This document shows positions 8,534 to 16,745 of a DNA stretch of 64,000 nucleotides, piece by piece. Where the stretch lies: NCBI GenBank assembly GCA_036351115.1, contig JAZBOL010000057.1:62001-126000 (forward strand). The letters are read 5' to 3'. This DNA comes from Marinihelvus sp036351115 (GTDB lineage Bacteria > Pseudomonadota > Gammaproteobacteria > Xanthomonadales > SZUA-36). Numbering within the stretch: the first letter of the stretch is position 1; the number at the start of each line of letters is the position of its first letter. Made by a program: the position numbers and the translations under genes. The notes under the pieces are model-generated. The model saw only the letters and a list, made by a program, of their open reading frames with translations. It did no database searches and was not told where the DNA came from.

Positions 8534-8615
8534 CCCAGCTCATCCAAAACCGTCATGTCCATGCGCTACAATCAGGGATTGATCCCACCCCTTCACGACA
8601 CCGACGGAGACACCC

Positions 8616-9509
8616 GTGAGCAGCTTTGACGACCAGCTCCAGAAAATGAAAACCCAACCCGGATTCATCGCCGCCCTGGACCAGAGCGGCGGCAGCACGC
8701 CGAAAGCCCTGCGCCTCTACGGCGTGAACGAGGACGCCTACGACGGTGACGAGGAGATGTTCCACCTCGTGCATGAAATGCGTTCGCGCATCATCACCAG
8801 CCCCTCCTTCAACGGCGACCGCATCCTGGCGGCGATCCTGTTTGAAAACACGATGGACCGGGAGATCGAGGGCAAGCCCACGGCCCACTACCTGTGGGAA
8901 AACAAGCAGGTCGTGCCCATTCTGAAGGTGGACAAGGGCCTCGCGGACGAAGAAAACGGCGTGCAGCTCATGAAGCCCATGCCGGGCCTCGATGACCTGC
9001 TGGCGAAGGCGAAGGCCGCCGGCATTTTCGACACCAAGATGCGCTCGGTGATCAAGCAGGCCAATGCCGAAGGCATCGCCGCCAACGTGGCGCAGCAGTT
9101 CGAAATCGGCAAGCAGATCATCGCTGCCGGGCTCGTACCCATCATCGAGCCGGAAGTGGACATTCACTGCCCGGACAAGGCCGAGGCCGAGGCCCTGCTC
9201 CACGCGGAACTCATCAAGCACCTGGACGCCCTGGGCGATAACGAGCAGGTCATGCTCAAGCTGACCCTGCCGGAGCAGGACAACCTCTACGCCGATTGCA
9301 TCGCGCACCCGCACGTGCTCAAGGTCGTCGCGCTCTCCGGCGGCTATAGTAGAGAAGAGGCCAACGCGAGACTGGCGCGTCAGAACGGCATGGTGGCGAG
9401 CTTCTCCCGTGCCCTGTCCGAGGGGCTGTCAGCGCAGCAGAGCGATGACGCCTTCGACGCCATGCTGGACGACTCGATCGGCAGCATTTTCGCCGCGTCC
9501 AACACCTAA
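8616..9509 (+). CDS. fda: Fructose-bisphosphate aldolase class I
   Basis: This 297-residue aldolase opens with the class I bacterial signature PGFIAALDQSGGSTPKAL. K215, in VMLKLTLPEQ, matches the Schiff-base lysine of the staphylococcal-type class I enzymes. IIEPEVDIH and LSGGYSREEAN are further active-site segments. It splits fructose 1,6-bisphosphate into dihydroxyacetone phosphate and glyceraldehyde 3-phosphate in the cytosol without a metal. GTG start at 8616. It stands near phosphoglucomutase and a pullulanase, which points to alpha-glucan use. Confidence 0.93.
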   Translation: MSSFDDQLQKMKTQPGFIAALDQSGGSTPKALRLYGVNEDAYDGDEEMFHLVHEMRSRIITSPSFNGDRILAAILFENTMDREIEGKPTAHYLWENKQVVPILKVDKGLADEENGVQLMKPMPGLDDLLAKAKAAGIFDTKMRSVIKQANAEGIAANVAQQFEIGKQIIAAGLVPIIEPEVDIHCPDKAEAEALLHAELIKHLDALGDNEQVMLKLTLPEQDNLYADCIAHPHVLKVVALSGGYSREEANARLARQNGMVASFSRALSEGLSAQQSDDAFDAMLDDSIGSIFAASNT

Positions 9510-9546
9510 CCCCCCAAGGTGCCCTTGCGGCACAGGAGCAAGTCCC

Positions 9547-10116
9547 ATGAAACGCTTTCTGATTGCGCTCGCCGCCGTGGCAGTCGCGGCCCCGGTTTTT
9601 GCTGAAACGGTCGAGGATTACTCGGAGACCATCAACAAGTTCCAGAATAACCCCACGGTGGCGCCCTACTTCAGCTCCGCCTACGGCTATGCCGTGCTAC
9701 CCACGATCGGCAAAGGCGGCGTCGGCATCGGCGGCGCCCGCGGCAAGGGCCAGGTCTACGCCGGTGGCGCTGTGACCGGCTTCGTCACCATGACGCAGCT
9801 GAGCATTGGCCTCCAGCTGGGCGGCCAGTCCTACAGCCAGGTCATCTTCTTCGAAGACCAGCGCGCCTATGACGACTTCACGAGCGGTAACTTCGAGTTC
9901 AGCGCCGATGCGTCCGCCGTCGCCATCACCGCCTCGGCACAGGCGAGCACGGGCACCACGGGCACCGGCGCCAGCGCCGGCGCCGGCGGCACCGCCGGGA
10001 CGCAGGCCGTCACCGACTACCGCAAGGGCATGAAAATTTTCACCATTGCCAAGGGCGGCCTCATGTACGAAGCGGCCGTCGCGGGCCAGAAGTACAAGTT
10101 CACCCCGGTCGAGTAA
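9547..10116 (+). CDS. Exported SYLF-domain (YSC84-like) lipid-binding protein
   Basis: This 189-residue protein has a signal peptide (residues 1-19, cut after VFA) and a single SYLF domain: AYGYAVLPTIGKGGVGIGGA is the family hallmark, followed by GQSYSQVIFF. SYLF domains bind phosphoinositides in eukaryotes; the bacterial role is not settled. A low-complexity Ala/Gly/Thr/Ser loop near residues 135-158 is inserted before the last strands. A periplasmic or outer-membrane-associated role is inferred from the signal. Confidence 0.82.
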   Translation: MKRFLIALAAVAVAAPVFAETVEDYSETINKFQNNPTVAPYFSSAYGYAVLPTIGKGGVGIGGARGKGQVYAGGAVTGFVTMTQLSIGLQLGGQSYSQVIFFEDQRAYDDFTSGNFEFSADASAVAITASAQASTGTTGTGASAGAGGTAGTQAVTDYRKGMKIFTIAKGGLMYEAAVAGQKYKFTPVE

Positions 10117-10174
10117 GTAGCGAATGACCCTTCGGGCTCCGGCGTGGCCGGGGTCCGAAGTGGATTCCCGCACC

Positions 10175-11815
10175 ATGCCGTTACATCCGCTTGCCGGGCA
10201 GACACCACCCCGGGACCTGCTCGAGAACATTCCGCGCCTGGTCAGTGCCTACTACCGGACTGTGCCTGACCCGGAGGATCCGGCCCAGCAGGTTCGCTTC
10301 GGCACCTCCGGCCATCGCGGCAGCGCGACGTCCGGCTCCTTCAATGAAGCCCACATCACCGCGATCGCCCAGGCGGTGGCGGAGCATCGCCACCAGGCCG
10401 GCATCACCGGCCCCCTGTTTCTCGGTATGGACACCCATGCACTCTCCGAACCGGCGCTGATGAGCGCCGTGGAGGTGTTCGTGGCCAACGGCGCCGAGGT
10501 CTTCGTGGACGAAGCGTTGGGCTACACGCCGACCCCGGTCATTTCCCGGGCCATCCTCGCCCACAACGAGGGCCGCACGGCGGGCCTGGCCGACGGCGTG
10601 GTCATCACCCCGTCCCACAATCCGCCTTCCGACGGCGGCTTCAAATACAACCCGCCGAGCGGTGGTCCGGCGGGCTCGGACATCACCGGCTGGATCGAGG
10701 CGAGGTCGAACGCCCTCCTTCGGTCGCCCGGCGAGATACACCGCATGCCCTGGTCCCGCGCCCTGGCCTCCGATCAGCTGCGCCGCCACGACTACCGCAC
10801 ACCGTTCATCGAGGGGCTGGATTCGGTCGTCGACCTGGCGGCGATCCGGGCATCGGGCGTGCGCATCGGCGCCGATCCCATGGGCGGCTCGGGTATCGAC
10901 TACTGGGGCCCCATCGCCGAACGCTACGGCCTGAACCTCGACTGTGTGTCGGACACGGTGGACCCGACCTTTCGCTTCATGCGCGTGGACAAGGACGGCA
11001 AGATCCGCATGGATTGCTCCTCGCCCAGCGCCATGGCCGGGCTCGTGGATCTGAAAGACCGCTACGACATCGCCTTCGGCAACGACACCGATTTCGACCG
11101 CCATGGCATCGTCACGCCCAGCGGCGGACTCATGAACCCGAACCACTACCTGGCCGTCGCCATCGACTGGCTGTTCCGGCACCGGCCGGACTGGCGGCCG
11201 GAAACCGCCATCGGCAAGACCGTGGTGAGCAGCGCCATGATCGACCGGGTCGCGGCAGACCTCGAGCGCACCCTCGTGGAAGTGCCCGTGGGCTTCAAAT
11301 GGTTTGTCGATGGGCTGTCGGACGGATCCCTGGGCTTCGGCGGCGAGGAAAGCGCCGGCGCCGCTTTCCTGCGCAAGGACGGCCGGCCCTGGACCACGGA
11401 CAAGGACGGCTTCAGCCTGGCGCTCCTGGCCGCCGAGATCACGGCCGTCAGCGGTGACGACCCCTCGATTCATTACGACAAACTGGCGGAACGTCACGGT
11501 CGCCCGGCCTACGAGCGCCTGGACTCACCGGCGACCGCCGAGCAGAAAAACCGGCTCGCGGCCCTGTCGCCGGACCAGGTCCACGCGGACACGCTGGCCG
11601 GTGATCCCATCACGGCCAGGCTGACCCGGGCCCCGGGCAATGGCGCCCCCATCGGCGGCCTCAAGGTGGTCACGGACCGGGGCTGGTTCGCCGCTCGCCC
11701 GTCGGGCACGGAAGACATCACCAAGATCTACGCCGAGAGCTTCGACGGGCCGGACCACCTGGAGAGGATCCAGGCCGAGGCTCGTTCCATCGTGGACCGG
11801 GCGCTGACTGACTGA
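10175..11815 (+). CDS. pgm: Phosphoglucomutase (alpha-D-glucose phosphate-specific)
   Basis: With start ATG at 10175 the protein has 546 residues, the usual Pgm length, and begins MPLHPLAGQ as the family does; an in-frame ATG at 10124 would add 17 unrelated residues. The phosphoserine motif TPSHNP places the catalytic Ser at S147. GNDTDFDRHG binds Mg, GFGGEESAGA is the sugar-binding loop and RPSGTED the phosphate-binding loop. It interconverts glucose 1-phosphate and glucose 6-phosphate for glycogen turnover and nucleotide-sugar synthesis. Confidence 0.95.
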   Translation: MPLHPLAGQTPPRDLLENIPRLVSAYYRTVPDPEDPAQQVRFGTSGHRGSATSGSFNEAHITAIAQAVAEHRHQAGITGPLFLGMDTHALSEPALMSAVEVFVANGAEVFVDEALGYTPTPVISRAILAHNEGRTAGLADGVVITPSHNPPSDGGFKYNPPSGGPAGSDITGWIEARSNALLRSPGEIHRMPWSRALASDQLRRHDYRTPFIEGLDSVVDLAAIRASGVRIGADPMGGSGIDYWGPIAERYGLNLDCVSDTVDPTFRFMRVDKDGKIRMDCSSPSAMAGLVDLKDRYDIAFGNDTDFDRHGIVTPSGGLMNPNHYLAVAIDWLFRHRPDWRPETAIGKTVVSSAMIDRVAADLERTLVEVPVGFKWFVDGLSDGSLGFGGEESAGAAFLRKDGRPWTTDKDGFSLALLAAEITAVSGDDPSIHYDKLAERHGRPAYERLDSPATAEQKNRLAALSPDQVHADTLAGDPITARLTRAPGNGAPIGGLKVVTDRGWFAARPSGTEDITKIYAESFDGPDHLERIQAEARSIVDRALTD

Positions 11816-11827
11816 TCTTCCGGCCTC

Positions 11828-11860
11828 TTGAAGTGCGGCGAACGGGCCTTCTGGTATGAT
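11828..11860 (+). promoter_or_regulatory. Candidate sigma70 promoter with extended -10 before the zinc protease
   Basis: TATGAT at 11855-11860 is preceded by TGG, an extended -10 arrangement. TTGAAG at 11828-11833 could be the -35 but the spacer of 21 bases is long. It lies 35 bases before the ATG at 11896. Confidence 0.4.
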
Positions 11861-11895
11861 CCGCGCCCTAACGTAAGCCTGCTAAGGAATTCACC

Positions 11896-14472
11896 ATGTC
11901 GAAGAACCTGCTGAGCGCCCTGGGGGCGCTTCTGCTGCTGTGCCAGCCCGCCCTCGCCCAGGAATCGGGCAAGGACGAGAAAAACGGCGAGGACAGCCCG
12001 AAAACCATTGCGGACCTGACCAAGGAGTCAACTGTTTTCGAGGGGCTGTTCACGCTGTACCAGGACCCGAAGACCGGCAAGACCCACCTGCTGATCTCCG
12101 AGGATCAGCTCGATCGTGAGTACATCTACTGGGTCCAGGTCGCCAACGGCGTGCTGGATGCGGGATTCTTCAAGGGCGCCTACGGACCCACCGGCATCAT
12201 CGAATTCCGCCGGAGTTTCGACACGGTGCAGATCGTGCAGAAGAACACGGCGTTCTACTTCGACCCGGAAAGCCCCCTCTCCCGGGCCGCGGATGCGAAC
12301 ATCTCCGACGCCATTCTCGCCGTGCAGAAGATCGCGGCCGAAGACGAGGACGGTGGCCGGCTGCTCATCGAAGCGGACCCCATTTTCGCCTCGGAAGCCC
12401 TTGTCCAGGTGACGCCCTCCCCCAATCCGGACGCGGATCCGAAAACCACCTTCTCCGTCGGCAAACTGGACGAAAGTAAAACCCGCGTCCTCAACCTGCG
12501 CAGCTATCCGCAGAACACGGATATCGAAGTGGAGTACGTGTTCAACAACCCGCAGCCGACCGTTTCCGGGTCCGATGCCGTGACCGACGCGCGTAACGTG
12601 GCGATCCGGATGATGCACAGCTTTATCGAAGTGCCGGAGAACGACTTCCAGCCGCGGCGGGACGATGCACGCATCGGATTCTTCACCGGCCAGATCACGG
12701 ACCTGACCGACAACTCGGTGACGCCGTTCCGGGATCACATCAACCGCTGGCACCTGGTCAAGCAGGATCCGTCAGCGGCGATGAGCGATCCCGTGGAGCC
12801 CATCACCTGGTGGATCGAGAACACCACGCCCCTGGAATGGCGCGACCTCATTCGCGATGCCGCTCTCGAGTGGAACCGCTCCTTTGAGAAAATCGGCTTC
12901 AGCAACGCCATCGAGGTCAAGGTGCAGCCGGATGACGCGGACTGGGACGCCGGGGACATCCGCTACAACGTGCTGCGCTGGACCTCGTCGCCCAACCCGC
13001 CCTTCGGCGGCTACGGGCCCAGCTTCACCAACCCGCGCACGGGCCAGATCATCGGCGCGGACATCATGCTCGAGTACTCCTTCCTGGGCCGCTTCCTCCG
13101 GGCCCGGAGCAAGCTGCAGGACCCCACTGCCGGACAGGACATCGCCGCCAGCCTCGCCTTCGACCCGGTCTTCGGTGAGCACGTCTGCACCCTCGGCGCC
13201 GGTCTGCAGGTGAATACGATGTTCGCACGCGCCGCGGCCGACAGCCTCTATGGCCTCGACGACGAACTCGACCAGCAGCTGACCCACGACACCATGCACT
13301 ACCTGATCCTCCACGAGATGGGTCACACCCTGGGCATGAACCACAACATGAAGGCGACGCAGCTGCTCACGCCGGACGAGGCCCTGGACTGGGACGCGGT
13401 CAACGAAAAAGGCCTGGCGGGCTCGGTCATGGACTACCCCGCGGTGAATTTCGCGCCCAACCGGGAGCAGCAGACCCGCTACTACGCGGTCACGCCCGGA
13501 CCGTACGACGACTGGTTCATCGAGTACGGCTACTCCCCGGCCGTGGCGGATCCGGAGGCCGAGGCGGAGCGCCTCGAGGCGATCCTGGCCCGCTCCACGG
13601 AACCGGAGCTGGCCTTTGGCAACGACGCCGACGACATGCGCGCTCCGGGTCGTGGCATGGACCCGCGGGTCAACATCTACGACATGTCCAGTGACGGCAT
13701 CGAGTATGCCTCCCGGCAGATGGACATCTTCCAGGAAGCCCTGGATCGCATGCCGGAGCGCTTCCCCGAAGCCGGCAAGTCCTACCAGGAAACCGTGGAG
13801 GGCGTCAGCGTCATGATGGCCCTGTGGGGCCGGTCCGCCGCGGTGACCTCGCGCTACGTCGGCGGGGTCTACGTCGACCGGGCCGTGGTCGGTCAGCCGG
13901 GCGCCGGCACCCCGCTGCGTCCGGTGGAAAGCGAACGCCAGCGACGGGCCATGCAGGTCCTCGCCGACCAGGTCTTTGCGCCGGACGCCATGGATCTGGA
14001 CCCGGAGCTGCTGTCACACCTCGCGCCCCAGCGTCGCGGCTTCGACCACTCCGGAACGACGGAAGACCCGAAGATCCACGATGCCGTGCTGAACGTGCAA
14101 AAGGCCGCCCTCGATCACCTGCTCAACCCGGTGGTGATGAAGCGGATCACCGATACGGAGGCCTACGGTAACGGCTACGGCCTCGCCGAGGTCATGGGCG
14201 ACCTGACGGAAGCCGTGTTCGAAGCGGATGCCTCGGGCAACGTGAACACGCACCGCCAGAACCTCCAGGTGGAGTACGTCAACCGCCTGGCGTCCATGGC
14301 GCGCAGCAACGGCAACGGCGGCTACCACACGCCGGCCGTTTCCCTGGCCATCTTCGAACTGCAGCAGATTCGCGAGCTGCTCGAGGACAAGCGGCGCATC
14401 GACCGGGCGACCCAGGCCCACGTCGCGCACCTCGACCTGATGATCGAACGGGCGCTGTCGCGGGACGTCTGA
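11896..14472 (+). CDS. Secreted zinc-dependent metalloprotease, metzincin type (DUF5117/DUF4953 family)
   Basis: This 858-residue exported protein has a signal peptide (1-21, cut after ALA). The N-terminal half matches the DUF5117-like region found before the catalytic domain in this family. The catalytic domain has HEMGHTLGMNH with zinc ligands H473, H477 and H483 and catalytic E474; a Met-turn is at M512 in SVMDYP. The role is extracytoplasmic proteolysis; natural targets are unknown. A possible promoter lies just upstream and a strong terminator follows, so it is probably transcribed alone. Confidence 0.88.
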   Translation: MSKNLLSALGALLLLCQPALAQESGKDEKNGEDSPKTIADLTKESTVFEGLFTLYQDPKTGKTHLLISEDQLDREYIYWVQVANGVLDAGFFKGAYGPTGIIEFRRSFDTVQIVQKNTAFYFDPESPLSRAADANISDAILAVQKIAAEDEDGGRLLIEADPIFASEALVQVTPSPNPDADPKTTFSVGKLDESKTRVLNLRSYPQNTDIEVEYVFNNPQPTVSGSDAVTDARNVAIRMMHSFIEVPENDFQPRRDDARIGFFTGQITDLTDNSVTPFRDHINRWHLVKQDPSAAMSDPVEPITWWIENTTPLEWRDLIRDAALEWNRSFEKIGFSNAIEVKVQPDDADWDAGDIRYNVLRWTSSPNPPFGGYGPSFTNPRTGQIIGADIMLEYSFLGRFLRARSKLQDPTAGQDIAASLAFDPVFGEHVCTLGAGLQVNTMFARAAADSLYGLDDELDQQLTHDTMHYLILHEMGHTLGMNHNMKATQLLTPDEALDWDAVNEKGLAGSVMDYPAVNFAPNREQQTRYYAVTPGPYDDWFIEYGYSPAVADPEAEAERLEAILARSTEPELAFGNDADDMRAPGRGMDPRVNIYDMSSDGIEYASRQMDIFQEALDRMPERFPEAGKSYQETVEGVSVMMALWGRSAAVTSRYVGGVYVDRAVVGQPGAGTPLRPVESERQRRAMQVLADQVFAPDAMDLDPELLSHLAPQRRGFDHSGTTEDPKIHDAVLNVQKAALDHLLNPVVMKRITDTEAYGNGYGLAEVMGDLTEAVFEADASGNVNTHRQNLQVEYVNRLASMARSNGNGGYHTPAVSLAIFELQQIRELLEDKRRIDRATQAHVAHLDLMIERALSRDV

Positions 14473-14500
14473 AGCCCGAACGGATCGGACCGCTGAACGA

Positions 14501-14534
14501 GCCGGGCGTCCCTGGGTGGACGCCCGGCTTTTTT
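14501..14534 (+). terminator. Rho-independent terminator after the metalloprotease gene
   Basis: A perfect 11-bp stem (14501-14511 with 14518-14528) with a six-base loop is followed by six T residues at 14529-14534. It ends the plus-strand block. Confidence 0.92.
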
Positions 14535-14642
14535 GGGCGCGGGGCACAAGGCCGTCCGTCCGGGGCGCTCCGTGTGCCGGTAGCTCACGGGGTGTTCATG
14601 ATGTTTGCCGCATACTTGCGGGACATAACCCGGAAGACATTG

Positions 14643-15554
14643 ATGAAATCCACATCCTGCCTCGCGCTGGCCATCGCAGCGGCCCTGCTCCTGGCACGAC
14701 CCGCAGCGGCCCAGCCCGCTCCCGATGGCTGGTTCTGGACCGTGGATGGCCTCTTCGCAGCGCAGGGCGCCGCGGACCTCGGCGATGAAGGCGGCGATTT
14801 TTCGCTGCAGCGGGCCTACCTGGGCGCGAGCCTCGACTATCTCTGGGATCCGCGGACCGCGCTGGGTGTCAGCGTGGGCGGCGGCCTGAGCCGTTACGAT
14901 TTTTCCGGGCAAACCGGTCTGGCGCCGGGCGAACCCTGGGAGGACATCGAGGACTGGCGTGTTTCCCTGGCGTCGCGTTTTCCCATCAACGACCGCATAT
15001 CGGGCCTCATCATTCCGAGCTATCGCGTGAACCGGGAGTCCGGCGCGTCCACCAGCGGCGCCGACACCTGGGGGCTCATCGCGGGCGTGTCCTGGCGGCT
15101 GCGCCCCGGGTTGACCCTGGGCCCGGGCATCGGCGTCTTCGAACGGCTGGAGGAAAGCACGGCCGTGTTCCCCATTCTCGTCATCGACTGGGACATCACG
15201 GAACGGTGGAACCTGTCTACCGGGCGCGGCCTCGCCGCATCCCAGGGCCCGGGCCTGACGCTTGGCTACACCCTGAACGACGACTGGACCCTGAATCTCA
15301 TTGGCCGCTACGAACAGATCGATTTCCGCCTCGACGACGAGGGCCCGGCGCCGGGGGGCATCGGGCGTGACGAGGTGGTTCCGCTGGTGCTGGGCGCCGA
15401 GTGGGCGCCCAATCCGGGCACGCGCCTGGGCTTCTTCATCGGTGGCGAATTTGGCGGCGAACTCGAGCTTGCCGACCCCTTCGGCGAGGTCATCGCGCGG
15501 ACCGACTACGACACCGCCCTCATCGGCGGCGCGAGCTTCAGTTTCCGTTTCTGA
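14643..15554 (+). CDS. Exported outer-membrane beta-barrel protein, DUF6268-like
   Basis: This 303-residue protein starts at ATG 14643 with a clear signal peptide (MKSTSCLALAIAAALLLARP, cut after AAA). The rest alternates short beta strands and turns, and ends GGASFSFRF, a C-terminal aromatic that fits Bam-dependent insertion. It looks like the barrel family often named DUF6268; I give no transported substrate. Its last 17 bases overlap the end of the convergent CTERM gene. Confidence 0.62.
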   Translation: MKSTSCLALAIAAALLLARPAAAQPAPDGWFWTVDGLFAAQGAADLGDEGGDFSLQRAYLGASLDYLWDPRTALGVSVGGGLSRYDFSGQTGLAPGEPWEDIEDWRVSLASRFPINDRISGLIIPSYRVNRESGASTSGADTWGLIAGVSWRLRPGLTLGPGIGVFERLEESTAVFPILVIDWDITERWNLSTGRGLAASQGPGLTLGYTLNDDWTLNLIGRYEQIDFRLDDEGPAPGGIGRDEVVPLVLGAEWAPNPGTRLGFFIGGEFGGELELADPFGEVIARTDYDTALIGGASFSFRF

Positions 15555-16260
15555 GGGCGCGACCGGCGACCAGCCCGACACCGAGCAGCAGGGCGAGCAG
15601 GCCGAGGCTATCCAGGGCAGGCACCGCCGCGGTGCGCGGCTCGGACGATGTCGGGGGTGGCGGCGCGACGGCCGCGGCGGTCACCGTGAATTCGTAGTCG
15701 GTCACGGAGCCCGTGTTCTGGACCCACAGCGTCCACGCGCCCGCGTCCAGGGGCGCGCCCCCGAGATCGTCCAGCAACTCTTCTCCCACCCGGGTACCGG
15801 GCGCCACGCCGGCGATGGCGAAGCCCCGCAGCGCCGCGGCACTGTTGAGATCCGTGATCTGGCTGCCGGGTTCGAGGGCCACCAGCATGCCACCGTCCGA
15901 CGGCTCGGAGATCAAATCGAAGTTCGTGAACTGTATGGACGTGATTTCAAGCCCCGCCGGAACGTTGAGCGTCACGATGTCGAGATCCAGCGGGTTGTCC
16001 GTCACCGATCCGCGAATGACGTTGCTGCCGGCGTCGATGGCCAGCGGCGTGGGGCTGGATGGATCGCCGGACAGGTCACCATTGATTAATTCGTTGTAAT
16101 TGGCGGCAAGCACGGCGCTTGAAACGCCCAGACATCCGACCGCCACGAGCATGCCCAAACGGCGGCGGACCGGTCGTTTTCCGGTACCCGGTCGCTGGCG
16201 TGAATGGTGAGCGGCGCGGCGCCCCTTCCCTGAAGTGCACGGCCCTGAAACGCATGACAT
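15538..16260 (-). CDS. Exported protein with a CTERM-type C-terminal sorting segment
   Basis: This 240-residue protein has a long basic N-terminal region, a hydrophobic export segment (MLVAVGCLGVSSAVLA) and a mature start at ANYNELINGD. The body is a predicted beta-rich domain. The C-terminus has VPALDSLGLLALLLGVG followed by Arg residues, the small-motif/helix/basic pattern of IPTL- or PEP-CTERM sorting signals. It is probably anchored or processed at the cell surface; no exosortase-type processing enzyme is in the window. ATG at 16260 is chosen because AGGAGG lies eight bases upstream. Confidence 0.68.
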   Translation of the reverse strand: MSCVSGPCTSGKGRRAAHHSRQRPGTGKRPVRRRLGMLVAVGCLGVSSAVLAANYNELINGDLSGDPSSPTPLAIDAGSNVIRGSVTDNPLDLDIVTLNVPAGLEITSIQFTNFDLISEPSDGGMLVALEPGSQITDLNSAAALRGFAIAGVAPGTRVGEELLDDLGGAPLDAGAWTLWVQNTGSVTDYEFTVTAAAVAPPPPTSSEPRTAAVPALDSLGLLALLLGVGLVAGRALRNGN

Positions 16261-16268
16261 GGGTTCAG

Positions 16269-16274
16269 CCTCCT
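16269..16274 (-). promoter_or_regulatory. Strong ribosome binding site fixing the CTERM gene start
   Basis: AGGAGG on the minus strand lies eight bases before ATG 16260. It rules out the longer upstream open frame. Confidence 0.75.
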
Positions 16275-16397
16275 GCTGGTAGGCCGGCCCCAGCGCCGGC
16301 CCTTCGGGAGCAGAGTATAACCGCCCGTGGCGCCTGCCTTGCCCCCGCATTCACGATCCTTCTGGTTCCATGACGCTCCTCCTTCCGGAAACGAACC

Positions 16398-16682
16398 ATG
16401 AAAGCATGCTGGAACGGCGCCCTCATCGCGGAATCCGAAGACACGGTCGTGGTCGAGGGCAATCACTATTTTCCGGCCGACGCCCTGGTGTCGGCGCATT
16501 TCGAGCCCAGTGATCACACGAGCCACTGCGGCTGGAAAGGCACGGCCAACTATTATCACGTGGTCGTCGACGGCGAGCGAAACGACAACGCCGCCTGGGT
16601 TTACCGCGAGCCCTTCGAGGCGGCCCGCGAAATCACCGGCCGGGTGGCGTTCTGGAAAGGAGTCGAGGTCTCGGAAAGCTGA
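16398..16682 (+). CDS. DUF427 family protein
   Basis: This 94-residue cytosolic protein matches the DUF427 family: AESEDTVVVEGNHYFP near the N-terminus, HCGWKGTANYY in the middle and AWVYREP near the end. Length and motif order are normal for a single-domain member. Its biochemical role is not established; it stands alone between the CTERM gene and the pullulanase. Confidence 0.88.
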   Translation: MKACWNGALIAESEDTVVVEGNHYFPADALVSAHFEPSDHTSHCGWKGTANYYHVVVDGERNDNAAWVYREPFEAAREITGRVAFWKGVEVSES

Positions 16683-16745
16683 AGGCTTGGCCGGGCGCGG
16701 CGGGGTGCGTATGCTCGCTGCTGTACCTGTCACGACCCAGACCCG

